Part shown: piece by piece, positions 25,715 through 34,209 of the stretch
How the letters are laid out: every line of letters starts with the position of its first letter
How positions within the stretch are numbered: the stretch's first letter is position 1
DNA from: Nostoc sp. ATCC 43529
Lineage (GTDB): Bacteria > Cyanobacteriota > Cyanobacteriia > Cyanobacteriales > Nostocaceae
Direction: 5' to 3'
DNA: 64,000 nt
Assembly (NCBI GenBank): GCA_003326205.1
Contig: LWTK01000036.1
Coordinates: 712,965-776,964, forward strand
Notes under the pieces: model-generated
What the model was told of the DNA's origin: nothing
Seen by the model: the letters and a program-made list of their open reading frames with translations, nothing else
Database searches by the model: none
Made by a program: the position numbers and the translations under genes

Positions 25715-27310
25715 TTAAGCAGTCCGAAAACGTGCCAACTCCTCACCCGTCTTCGCATCATGGGCGTGGACTGTACACACCAAACAAGAATCAAACGATC
25801 GCGCCACATGACCAACTTCCACCGGGTCGCTAGAATCGTAAATGGGTGTGCCAATTAAAGCTTCTTCAATGGGGCCGCGCTTTCCTTCACCATCACGAGG
25901 GCCGATATTCCACGTACCAGGCGCAATCACTTGGTAATTCTTAATTTTACCGCCTTCTATTTCCACCCAGTGACACAAAGAACCCCGCGCTGCTTCCGTT
26001 GCACCCCAACCCTTGCCATCTTTTTCTTTGGGTTTGATATACCAAGGGTCGTTTAATTTAAATTCGCGCAAACAATGTTCGGCTTGACGATATAATTTGA
26101 CAATTTCGTGAAGTCTTGCCAGCTGGCGTACATGAATACTAGGGCCGCCCATGCGTTTGAAGACATCGAGGATGAAGGGGTCGTAGTGTTGCCAAGATTC
26201 GCCATGTTTGCCACCTGCAACTAATTGGCGCGCTAAGGGGCCAGCTTCTAAACGTCCGAAATCTTTGTGCAGGACGGCACTTGCCCAAGAATAAGCGTTA
26301 TCGAAGTCTTTGGTATTATTGGCAGTAGGTTTAGTGGTGCGATCGCCAGGATGAATATCCGCAGTTCCTTCATCGTACCAGGAGTGAGTTGTATTCTCGC
26401 GGGTAAAGGACTGATCCATTAAGACGTGAGTATCAGTGAAGCTGTCATACACTCCACTTTTCATAATCATCGCCGCGTTTCGTCCTTCGATGGTCGGTTT
26501 TTGGTATTTATCCTCGTGGGCTAAATATCCCCAAGTGACATATTTACCAACACCAGCGCCATATCTATCTAAACCGATGTCTAAACCCATGCGCCAATAA
26601 AAACCCAAGTCAGATTCTCGATGATTGCGGTTTTCATCTAACCAATCCAAAAAGTCATCATAACTTTGGATTTGTTCGTAGCGTTCTAAAGAACAACCCA
26701 ACCAAACTGGTTCTAACCAATTGGTGCGGAAATATTCCAGAATCGCCCAAGCGCGGGTAATATCTGTCAGGGTGGGGGCGCACATCACACCACCGGGAAC
26801 CATGTAACTAGAATGAGGCCATTGCCCACCTAATAAAGCATAAATTTCTACAGGCTTGGCGGAAATTGTCACGCCTAATTCGTAAGATTTCCCGGTGAAA
26901 GCGGCAAAACGTCTGGTAGCTTCATCATAAAACCGACTATTGCGGTATTTTTTATTAGTCAAATCAATGGCAAACAATCCATAAAAATAACGGGGAATAC
27001 TTTGGATTGTTTCGACAATTTGACCGAGATTTCTTGCCAAAATTGCATTGCGGGGAACTTCTGTTTCCCAAGCTGTATCTAATGCCCAAGATGCAGAAGT
27101 TAAGTGAGAACCACCGCAAATTCCGCAAATTCGAGGCGTAACAATTAATCCGGCTTGGGGGTCTTTACCGCGTAAAATAATTTCAAATCCGCGAAATAAT
27201 TCCGCATGAGTCCAAGCGTTGACCACTCTTCCATTTTCGATATCGACTCGTACATCTAAATCGCCTTCAACTCTACCAACAGGCGATATATCTAATGTTT
27301 GAATTGTCAT
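25715..27310 (-). CDS. hupL: uptake [NiFe]-hydrogenase large subunit
   Basis: HupL, 531 residues, holds the Ni-Fe centre that oxidises the H2 made by nitrogenase. The N-terminal ligand motif is RICGICGGSHL near residue 61 and the C-terminal one is DSCLVCTVH (Cys 509 and 512, His 515). The 16 residues after His 515 (AHDAKTGEELARFRTA) are the extension that HupW removes. Unlike in Anabaena PCC 7120 there is no hupL excision element: the frame is continuous. It follows hupS after 131 bp of repeats. Confidence 0.97.
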   Translation of the reverse strand: MTIQTLDISPVGRVEGDLDVRVDIENGRVVNAWTHAELFRGFEIILRGKDPQAGLIVTPRICGICGGSHLTSASWALDTAWETEVPRNAILARNLGQIVETIQSIPRYFYGLFAIDLTNKKYRNSRFYDEATRRFAAFTGKSYELGVTISAKPVEIYALLGGQWPHSSYMVPGGVMCAPTLTDITRAWAILEYFRTNWLEPVWLGCSLERYEQIQSYDDFLDWLDENRNHRESDLGFYWRMGLDIGLDRYGAGVGKYVTWGYLAHEDKYQKPTIEGRNAAMIMKSGVYDSFTDTHVLMDQSFTRENTTHSWYDEGTADIHPGDRTTKPTANNTKDFDNAYSWASAVLHKDFGRLEAGPLARQLVAGGKHGESWQHYDPFILDVFKRMGGPSIHVRQLARLHEIVKLYRQAEHCLREFKLNDPWYIKPKEKDGKGWGATEAARGSLCHWVEIEGGKIKNYQVIAPGTWNIGPRDGEGKRGPIEEALIGTPIYDSSDPVEVGHVARSFDSCLVCTVHAHDAKTGEELARFRTA

Positions 27311-27441
27311 TTGTTATTAGTCCTTAGTCATTGGTCATTGGTCTTTGGTCATTGGTCATTGGTCATCAGTCATTGGTTATTAGTTATTGGTTATTAGTAA
27401 AAAAAACAAAGGACTAATGACTAATGACTAATGACTAATGA
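27311..27441. repeat. heptamer repeats forming a hairpin between hupS and hupL
   Basis: The spacer holds ten or more TTGGTCA/TTAGTCA heptamers followed by an inverted set (GGACTAATGACTAATGACTA). The two can pair around an A-rich loop near 27400. A repeat-built hairpin in this spacer is known from other Nostoc strains and was proposed to stabilise or tune the hupSL transcript. Confidence 0.9.
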
Positions 27442-28404
27442 CTAAACTGTAAAAAAGTCTTCTTCCGCCCAAGGTGGTGCTGCGTCTTTTGCCACCATTG
27501 TGAGTATGGCGTAGTCTTTTTTGTTGACTCCTGGCGGTAATTCTTTGGGAACGCCCATAACTGTTTGGGTTTTAAATACGGTTCCTGGTTTGAGGTCAAA
27601 GAAGGGAAATTCTGGTTCAGTGCAACCCAAACAAGGCATTCCGGCGCGGGTTTTGGAGGAGACGCGATTCCATAGGATGCGGTTGCAGGAGGAATGGGTC
27701 ATGGGGCCGCGACAACCCAAGTCATAAAATAGGCATCCTTTACGCTGACCAAATTCGGCGGTTGATGCTTTGTAGGCAAAATGGACGTTACGAGTACAAC
27801 CTGTTTGGGTATATGTATTGAAGAAAGTTTGCGGACGATGCAATTCATCGAGGGCGATGTCTGCTATGCGTCCAGTAGCGATCGCCACTAATATCTGCGT
27901 AATCCAATCGGGATGTGCGGGACATCCAGGAATGTTAATTACAGGCAATCCGGCTTGGGAAACGAAATCTTTGCCTAAAAAGCCGCCTTCTTGACGCTTG
28001 AGAAATTGCAAGCCTTCCGATTCGCTGGGGTTGGGTGACATGGCGGGAATTCCTCCCCAGGTGGCACAATCTCCGACAGCGACGATAAATTTGGCTGCTT
28101 TGGCCAGATCTGTTAACCAATCTTTCATGGGGCGATCGGCAAAGCGATTCCATTCCCCAGTGCCGTTGGGAGCGTTGACAACACTACCTTCAAAGACCAA
28201 AATATCTAGGGGAATTGTGCCAGAAATGCAATCCCGCAACAGTGTTTGTAAGTTATCGCCTAGTTCCAATCCTAAAGATGGATGCCAAAGTACCTTGATG
28301 CCAAAGTCGGCAATTAAATCGCAGACCGTCGGTTCTTCGGCGTTGAGAAATGACATGGTGTTACCGGAACAAGCACCACCTTGTAGCCATAGTACGTTAG
28401 TCAT
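27442..28404 (-). CDS. hupS: uptake [NiFe]-hydrogenase small subunit
   Basis: HupS, 320 residues, carries the Fe-S clusters that pass electrons from HupL. Ligands appear in GGACSGNTM (about 10), VGDCATWGG (about 110), NIPGCPAHPDW (about 154) and the C-terminal CRGPMTHSSCNRILWN and GMPCLGCTEPEFPFF stretches. As in other cyanobacteria there is no Tat signal peptide. It is the first gene of hupSL; the roughly 375 bp upstream should hold the promoter, although I found no exact GTA-N8-TAC NtcA site there. Confidence 0.97.
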   Translation of the reverse strand: MTNVLWLQGGACSGNTMSFLNAEEPTVCDLIADFGIKVLWHPSLGLELGDNLQTLLRDCISGTIPLDILVFEGSVVNAPNGTGEWNRFADRPMKDWLTDLAKAAKFIVAVGDCATWGGIPAMSPNPSESEGLQFLKRQEGGFLGKDFVSQAGLPVINIPGCPAHPDWITQILVAIATGRIADIALDELHRPQTFFNTYTQTGCTRNVHFAYKASTAEFGQRKGCLFYDLGCRGPMTHSSCNRILWNRVSSKTRAGMPCLGCTEPEFPFFDLKPGTVFKTQTVMGVPKELPPGVNKKDYAILTMVAKDAAPPWAEEDFFTV

Positions 28405-28780
28405 CGGCTATATGTTTTTCTATTGTTTACCAGACTCAGTGCTAAGTCCTAAGTCAGGAGTTACGAAGTTCTTCCCCTACTTCCTCATTTCACCGATATT
28501 ACCCACTCTCTACTCAATACTGTTCATCATGCCTGATGTAGGCAATAAAGTTTGTAGAGTCTTACCTGTTTATCAAGATTTATTTTTTAACATAAGGTAT
28601 TTTTTGATTCAACTCTCTTTTATTAAAAAAGAATTAATTATTAGCAATAATTAACAGCATCCCTTTAAGGAAGCAAAAAGAAAGAAGAAATACTTAACTA
28701 GAACTGTATTGTGTAATAAATAAGTCAAACATAGCAAAAATATAGGGGTGCATTGCACCCCGACTTACCACGTTATTGTT
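28405..28780. other. hupS upstream region
   Basis: About 375 bp with no gene. It is AT-rich and should contain the hupSL promoter. I see GTAGAGTCTTAC at 28554-28565, which resembles an NtcA box but with a 6-bp instead of an 8-bp spacer. No clear terminator is visible for the gene ending at 28781. Confidence 0.5.
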
Positions 28781-29608
28781 TTAGGATTTCGTTTGTGCAG
28801 CTTGTCTAACAATTTGTTCATCCAAACCTAAAGCTTGAGCTATCTGCTCAATACTTAAGCCCAACGCTAATAACTGGGGTATCGTTTCTAACTTACCTTC
28901 TTGTCTGCCTTCTTCTCTACCTTCTTGTCTGCCTTCTTGTCTACCTTCTTGTTTACCTTCGGCAAAAACATCTTGGTAAAATCTAGTTTGCTTTAACTCA
29001 TTTAATCCAAACATTTTTCCTATCTCCTCCTGGCTCAATCGGGGCAATTTGTATATTAATATCGTCTCTATCAATTGTATAATTTCCCTAATAGTAGCGA
29101 CATCTGGTATTTGCTGTCGGGCATTATTAACTATTTCTATAGCTTTTGTTGTTGCAGTTGATTCAGGTTCAACGATCAGCTTAACTGTCTGTATACCGAT
29201 TGATGATGCCTCGATTGAGCTTAATTCGTTAAGATAGACGCGAGTTACTCGTTGTGAGTTGAATATTTCTGTATATCTTTCGGTATTTCCATTGTCAACG
29301 CTGCGGTTCGGGAAGATGACGACACCACGCCAATTGTTAGTTAATTCGGTTTTGTCAAGATAGTTAAAGATTTCAGCGAACAAACGTGAGTATAATTTTT
29401 TGTCTGGTTGAAATTGGACTTCGGCAAAATAAATCGGTAAGTCTGGCGTATTTGGTAGGAAGACGCCATCAATTCTAAATGCCAGTTGTTTGACTTCCAC
29501 TGAGGAAAATTGATAAGCACTAGCTAGTTGCGGCGGTTGGTTAATCAATTCAAAGAAAGTGCTGGGGATACTTTGAAAGATGCGATAAAAGATACTGTCT
29601 GTTTTCAA
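28781..29608 (-). CDS. Rpn-type putative nuclease (DUF2887)
   Basis: A 275-residue DUF2887 protein, a PD-(D/E)XK nuclease-like family related to Rpn recombination-promoting nucleases. The start DSIFYRIFQSIPSTFFEL, the acidic RIDGVFLP and FAEVQFQPD (E-x-Q) are the core. Near residues 216-236 the EGRQEGRQEGREEGRQEGK region is encoded by tandem 12-bp units; a short helical tail with LLALGLSIEQIAQALGL follows. These genes are numerous in cyanobacteria and unstable in copy number. It stands alone between hupS and the hyp operon. Confidence 0.9.
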   Translation of the reverse strand: MKTDSIFYRIFQSIPSTFFELINQPPQLASAYQFSSVEVKQLAFRIDGVFLPNTPDLPIYFAEVQFQPDKKLYSRLFAEIFNYLDKTELTNNWRGVVIFPNRSVDNGNTERYTEIFNSQRVTRVYLNELSSIEASSIGIQTVKLIVEPESTATTKAIEIVNNARQQIPDVATIREIIQLIETILIYKLPRLSQEEIGKMFGLNELKQTRFYQDVFAEGKQEGRQEGRQEGREEGRQEGKLETIPQLLALGLSIEQIAQALGLDEQIVRQAAQTKS

Positions 29609-30140
29609 GGGGGCTTATTTTATAGTTGATGAACATATTTTACACTTCGGTGTTCATCCAGGGTAAGCTCATTTAATTTGGCATCAAATCAGTTTGATAA
29701 CTGACATCTTGATTCTATTTTGGTTGGCTAGTACCGCATTATCCAATGTCACAAAATTTGCTTATAAAAATACTGCATATATGTATGTCAACAATTCTAT
29801 AAAGAATATTTTGATTGTGTTTAGCGATGATACAAAAAATATTTTCCAAATATTCAAGTGTTTAAAGCTGACATTAATATTGGCAATTCCCCCCTAGAAT
29901 TTGAGAAATAGAATGTTTTATATTTTAGGGATTGGAGATTAGGTATTGGGGATAGGGTACTGGGAAAACTTTTCCCTAATCCCTAGTCACCAGTCCCCAG
30001 TCCCTAAAGGGGAATTCCGCCATTCGACTCGAAGCCTGCGTAAATCAGTATGGCCCGTGATGAGATGCGATTCATAGTGTCTTCATTATTCGTGGGTGTC
30101 AAGAGACTCAAATTCTAATTGGCTAGAGTACGGCAGAGTT
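29609..30140. other. spacer before the extended hyp operon
   Basis: About 530 bp without a convincing gene. At 29927-30010 GGGGATT/GGGTACT heptamers and their complements (CCCTAATCCC, CCAGTCCCCAGTCCC) form a long imperfect hairpin. The hyp-operon promoter is expected in this region. Confidence 0.6.
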
Positions 30141-31118
30141 ATGACCCCTAGCATTACAGATTCAGCGGTGAAGGCTGCGATCGCGGCTGTTGCGTCGGAG
30201 TCAGCTTCAGCAGATGAAAAAATCCAAATGCTGATTGAGATTGCACAAGGCTTTCAAAAAAAGCCCAAAACAGCCCAAGATTTGCGGAATGCAGTTAGCT
30301 TATATTACCGGGCTTACGAGATGTGTGGTGAGGAGTTTCCCCTACTGAAAGCCAGGGCGCAAGTGGGGATGGCAGGAACGTTACAGGCAATACCGGATGT
30401 TAGCACACAACTTTTAGTACAAGCGAAAGTCGGTTATGAAGAAGCGCTGCCGATTTTACAACAATTAGCTTCGCCAGAGGAATTGGCAGAAGCACAGATG
30501 AATTTTGGACTAGTGTTACAGTCACTTGTGCCGTATAATTTAGCGCGGATAACTGATAGCATCCAAGCGTATCATGAGGCTTTGCGGGTATTTACTTGGC
30601 AGGATTACCCACAAGAATATGCCATTTTATACAATAATATTGCCATCGCTTATCTCTCCATGCCCTTAGCATCGGAACGGGAATACTTGCGTCAAGGGTT
30701 AGCAGTGCAATCATTTGAGACGGCGCTAAAGCATATTAATATCATTGACCATCCCAGAGAATATGCAATGTTGCAAAATAATTTGGGTAACGCTTTGCAA
30801 TATTTAGTGAGTTCTCATCCTGTAGAGAATAACTTAAAAGCGATCGCGGCTTATGACGAAGCCCTAAAAGTGCGTAATTCCAAAGATACACCCCTAGAGT
30901 ACGCTAACACAATTTCCAACAAAGCTAACGCCTTATTTAACTTACCCGATGACCCAGAAAAACCAGAGGTAGGCAATCCTAAAAATCTATTACAAGCGCG
31001 TGCATACTATCAGCAAGCTTTAGAAATATTTAGCAAAAATCACCAAATGGAACAAGCTGAAATAGTAGCTAAAGCCTTACAAGACCTGCAATTAGAAATT
31101 AATAGTTATGAGTTATGA
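30141..31118 (+). CDS. TPR-like protein of the extended hyp operon
   Basis: A 325-residue protein of helical repeats. Segments such as AVSLYYRAYEMCGEEFPLLKAR, ITDSIQAYHEALRVFTWQD and LKAIAAYDEALKVRNSKDTP are TPR-like. I chose ATG 30141 over the GTG at 30096, since the intervening 15 residues look non-coding. In Nostoc a TPR protein, small membrane proteins, a NifU-Rieske fusion and an NHL protein are co-transcribed with hypF-hypB (the 'extended hyp operon'). They are suspected to help HupS Fe-S maturation; direct evidence is limited. Confidence 0.85.
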   Translation: MTPSITDSAVKAAIAAVASESASADEKIQMLIEIAQGFQKKPKTAQDLRNAVSLYYRAYEMCGEEFPLLKARAQVGMAGTLQAIPDVSTQLLVQAKVGYEEALPILQQLASPEELAEAQMNFGLVLQSLVPYNLARITDSIQAYHEALRVFTWQDYPQEYAILYNNIAIAYLSMPLASEREYLRQGLAVQSFETALKHINIIDHPREYAMLQNNLGNALQYLVSSHPVENNLKAIAAYDEALKVRNSKDTPLEYANTISNKANALFNLPDDPEKPEVGNPKNLLQARAYYQQALEIFSKNHQMEQAEIVAKALQDLQLEINSYEL

Positions 31119-31189
31119 ATTTGTATCTAACTTAACTCTTCACTCCTAATTTTTAAATCATCCAAATCAATCCAGGAGGAAAATAGAGA

Positions 31190-31456
31190 ATGCAAGATAT
31201 ATTACTAACTATTACTACAGGAGATTTCCTCACAAATTTAGCAGCAGGTGAACTCAACATTACAACAGAATTTATCTGGCTAGTTACAGCAACAATTTTA
31301 TCTATGATTGGCGGTGCTATTGGCGGGATACTATTAGCTGGAAAAGATATAGGCTATAATCTGTCAGCAATGCTTGGCGCTTTATTTGCTCCTGTCGGCG
31401 TAATTCCCGCAATTATTATAGGGCTAGCTATACTCAATTTATTAACTAGTTATTAG
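31190..31456 (+). CDS. small membrane protein of the extended hyp operon
   Basis: An 88-residue protein with two membrane helices (about residues 28-48, WLVTATILSMIGGAIGGILLA, and 60-84). The Gly-rich first helix (GGAIGGILLAG) resembles GlsB/YeaQ/YmgE-type small proteins. GGAGGAAA precedes the ATG. It lies 8 bp before another small membrane protein. Co-transcription with the hyp genes suggests a role in hydrogenase maturation or membrane association; this is inference. Confidence 0.8.
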   Translation: MQDILLTITTGDFLTNLAAGELNITTEFIWLVTATILSMIGGAIGGILLAGKDIGYNLSAMLGALFAPVGVIPAIIIGLAILNLLTSY

Positions 31457-31464
31457 GAGGAAAT

Positions 31465-31689
31465 ATGTTACAACTTGGCTGGTATTCTGCTAAATTATTT
31501 TTCAAAGGAAAACTACTGCGCGACCCTATATATTTTATCCAGCAAACTGCTATTGCTAGTACTATAGGTTCGCTATTGCTAGTGTTATTTGCACAAGCCG
31601 AAATACCCTTCTGCTTACCAGTAACGTTATCTAGCTTACTGACAGGAATGATTATGCCATTTCTGCTCAAAGATTTCAAAACGAAGTGA
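31465..31689 (+). CDS. second small membrane protein of the extended hyp operon
   Basis: A 74-residue protein with one or two membrane helices: FIQQTAIASTIGSLLLVLFAQAEI near residues 22-45 and LPVTLSSLLTGMIMPFLL near 49-66. The amphipathic N-terminus (WYSAKLFFKGKLLRDP) is basic. TTAGGAGGAAAT gives a strong ribosome-binding site eight bases after the previous stop. It probably works with the preceding protein. I do not recognise a named family. Confidence 0.78.
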   Translation: MLQLGWYSAKLFFKGKLLRDPIYFIQQTAIASTIGSLLLVLFAQAEIPFCLPVTLSSLLTGMIMPFLLKDFKTK

Positions 31690-31872
31690 GTTATCATTAG
31701 TCATTAGTTTTTGGTCATTGGTCATTAGAAATTTGTAAATAGCCAATGACGCCACTTGCTACAAGTCGGCACAGCCGCCCAACGCAGTGGCTCCCCAATG
31801 ACGGCAGCGCGGTCTTGGGGAGACCCCTACGTACCCGTCACTGCCTCCCCCATGCCCTATGCCCCACATTCT
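31690..31872. repeat. repeat-filled gap before the NifU-Rieske gene
   Basis: TTAGTCATTAGT heptamers (31697-31730), then an element with GTCGGCACAGCCGCCCAACGC and GGGGAGACCCC, then ATGCCCT units. It is open in the frame of the next gene but is repeat DNA, so I do not take it as coding. Confidence 0.75.
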
Positions 31873-32721
31873 ATGTCTAACCTTGAAGAATTAGTTCGGG
31901 AAATTAACCGCTTTGAGGCAATTATATCCGAGTGGGATGAAAGCCAAAGGTGTGTAGCAGTAGGCTTAAAAAGAGCAATTGAAGCTTTGCACAAAGCAGC
32001 ATTGACTAATTTGATTAAAAGCTTAAAAGAAGAATCAATGCCAGCTTTGCGTCATGCTGTTAGCGATGAAGTAGTATATGCTGTATTGCTTTATCACGAA
32101 TTAGTTAAACAGCCAAAACCAGGACTAGAACAGCGCATTCAAGCTGCCCTTGAAGAAGTTCGCCCAGGCTTAAAAAGCCATAACGGAAATATAGAATTAG
32201 TGGCAATTAAACCACCAGATACAGTAGAAGTTAAGTTAATAGGAACTTGCAGCAGTTGTCCAGCTTCTACTTTAACTTTATCTCAAGGAGTAGAACAGGC
32301 AATCAAAAACCATTGTCCTGAAATTACCAAAGTCGTTGCTGTCAATAATGACTCTGCTGTTAAGACTGGAAATTCAAGTTTGATAAGCCCATTTTCTTCG
32401 CAGCTAACTTCTAGTTGGGTAAAAGTAGCAACTATCGAACAAGTTCCCGAATTGGATGTGTTAGCAGTACAACTTGCTGGTACTTCGCTAATTTTATATC
32501 GCCAAGGTATTACGTTTAAATGTTACCGTAATGCTTGCGCTCATCTAGGAAATCCTTTAGAAGAGGGTAAGGTTGAAAATGGTATTATTACTTGCCCTTA
32601 TCATGGATTTGAGTATAATTTAGAGACAGGTAAATGTTTGACTGTACCTGATATTTCGCTTCAGTCATATCCAGTCAACACTAAGGATGATAAAGTTTTT
32701 GTGAAACTGCAAAAATTTTGA
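31873..32721 (+). CDS. NifU C-terminal domain / Rieske [2Fe-2S] fusion protein
   Basis: A 282-residue fusion. Residues about 1-75 are helical, about 80-150 are a NifU C-terminal domain with the cluster-binding pair CSSCPAS near 126, and about 175-282 are a Rieske domain with CAHLG (about 222) and CPYHGF (about 241). The start ATG 31873 (SNLEELVREINRFE) is chosen over upstream repeat-derived codons. The mix of a Fe-S scaffold and a Rieske centre beside hyp genes suggests a cluster donor or redox partner for HupS. It is conserved in the extended hyp operon of Nostoc. Confidence 0.88.
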   Translation: MSNLEELVREINRFEAIISEWDESQRCVAVGLKRAIEALHKAALTNLIKSLKEESMPALRHAVSDEVVYAVLLYHELVKQPKPGLEQRIQAALEEVRPGLKSHNGNIELVAIKPPDTVEVKLIGTCSSCPASTLTLSQGVEQAIKNHCPEITKVVAVNNDSAVKTGNSSLISPFSSQLTSSWVKVATIEQVPELDVLAVQLAGTSLILYRQGITFKCYRNACAHLGNPLEEGKVENGIITCPYHGFEYNLETGKCLTVPDISLQSYPVNTKDDKVFVKLQKF

Positions 32722-32994
32722 CACATCTAGTAATTAGGCAAGTGTCATATTTTTGTTCGTATAGGTTGAAATCAGTCAAAAGTAGAGGATAAAGCCTATA
32801 CTTTTGACTCTTGATTTTGAACTGAACTATGGGTGCGATCGCATTTATTGTCAAACTTTAAGCCTGCTAAAATTTCGGTATAAACAGCAGTATTTTGTCT
32901 TGTACTTTATATGAAAATACCCAAAATGTTACTGTTGTTACACGCTTTTAGACATTAATGTTTTTAAATATTTATCAGCCTCTATTTGCGCTTC

Positions 32995-34209
32995 ATGGAT
33001 ATCCCAATTACAATTCATCCCATACCACAATTACCACCAGCAACAACAACAATTCCTGAAAACTTACCTTTTTACCCTCAAGGCGCAGAGGTAATTTTAG
33101 GTAATATTCTTAAAGCAGAACAATTAGTGATACCTGTAGCACCCAGTCCAACTACAATGTTTGGGCCTCGTGGTGCTTGTTTGTTCTCAAATGGTTTATT
33201 GTGGGTGTCAGATACAGGACATCATCGATTATTAGGATGGCGGAATTTACCGACTAAAGATAGTCAACCTGCTGATTGGGTAATTGGGCAACCTGACTTT
33301 TATCATGAAGGGCAAAATGCTAAAGGTGCAACTGGAAGAAGTACTTTAAATGTACCAACTGGAATTTGTAATTGTGGCGAAGGTTTCGCTGTAGCAGATG
33401 CTTGGAATCATCGAGTTTTGATTTGGAAAAATTTACCAGAAGATAGCAATGTACCAGCAGACTTGGTGTTAGGACAAGTTAACTTTATCGATAACGAACC
33501 AAATAGAGGAAGTCAACAAGCATCTGCCAGTACAATGCACTGGCCTTATGGTGTTTTCTATCATCAAGGGCGGCTATTTGTTGCTGATACAGGAAATCGC
33601 AGGGTATTAATTTGGCATCAGTTACCAACAGAAAACGGCCAACCTGCTGATTTAGTTTTGGGACAGCCAGATATGATATCTCGCAATGAAAATGGCGGTG
33701 GTTCTCCAACCGCAGCGAGTATGCGTTGGTGTCATGATATTACTTTTTGGGGAGAAAATTTAGTTGTCAGCGATGCCGGTAATAACCGCGTTATGATTTG
33801 GCAAGGAATACCGACAGAAAATAATACTCCTTGTACAGTGGTTTTAGGGCAAAAAAACTTTAATTCAGTAGAAATGAATCAAGGAGTTTATTATCCTAGT
33901 GCTAGTAGCTTGAGTATGCCTTATGGTGTTGGAGTAACTGGGGAGTGGCTAGTAGTTGCGGACACTGCAAATTCTCGGTTGTTAGGATGGAGAAAGCCAG
34001 AATCAATCTTATCACTGCAAGGTGCGGCGGCAGATGCTATTACCGGACAAATTAATTTTCAAAGTAAAAGTGAAAATCGTGATTTTGGATTACCAAAACG
34101 AGATAGTTTAAATTGGTGTTACGGCATAAAAATTTGTGGCAAGACGGCAGTAATAGCTGATTCTGGAAATAATCGAATTTTGCTGTGGCAGTTTAATTAT
34201 GGTGGCTGA
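32995..34209 (+). CDS. NHL repeat (beta-propeller) protein
   Basis: A 404-residue protein with six NHL-type blades. Each has the signature VxDTGNHRVLIW: VSDTGHHRLLGW, VADAWNHRVLIW, VADTGNRRVLIW, VSDAGNNRVMIW, VADTANSRLLGW and IADSGNNRILLW. It should fold as a six-bladed propeller for protein contact. No signal peptide is seen. The ATG at 32995 is preferred to an in-frame TTG nine bases earlier. It overlaps hypF by 11 bp. Part of the extended hyp operon; its client is unknown. Confidence 0.9.
   Translation: MDIPITIHPIPQLPPATTTIPENLPFYPQGAEVILGNILKAEQLVIPVAPSPTTMFGPRGACLFSNGLLWVSDTGHHRLLGWRNLPTKDSQPADWVIGQPDFYHEGQNAKGATGRSTLNVPTGICNCGEGFAVADAWNHRVLIWKNLPEDSNVPADLVLGQVNFIDNEPNRGSQQASASTMHWPYGVFYHQGRLFVADTGNRRVLIWHQLPTENGQPADLVLGQPDMISRNENGGGSPTAASMRWCHDITFWGENLVVSDAGNNRVMIWQGIPTENNTPCTVVLGQKNFNSVEMNQGVYYPSASSLSMPYGVGVTGEWLVVADTANSRLLGWRKPESILSLQGAAADAITGQINFQSKSENRDFGLPKRDSLNWCYGIKICGKTAVIADSGNNRILLWQFNYGG

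Noticed and set aside
25715..27310. hupL excision element as in Anabaena PCC 7120
   Set aside because: The hupL frame is continuous from start to end; no insertion or second recombinase is present.
27998..28654. A 218-codon plus-strand frame over hupS
   Set aside because: It lies antisense to the clearly coding hupS and has no recognisable domain; it is a shadow of hupS codon bias.
28405..28780. NtcA site upstream of hupS
   Set aside because: The nearest candidate, GTAGAGTCTTAC, has a 6-bp spacer instead of 8; I do not annotate it.
29694..29897. A 67-codon frame before the extended hyp operon
   Set aside because: AT-rich and without a ribosome-binding site or motif.
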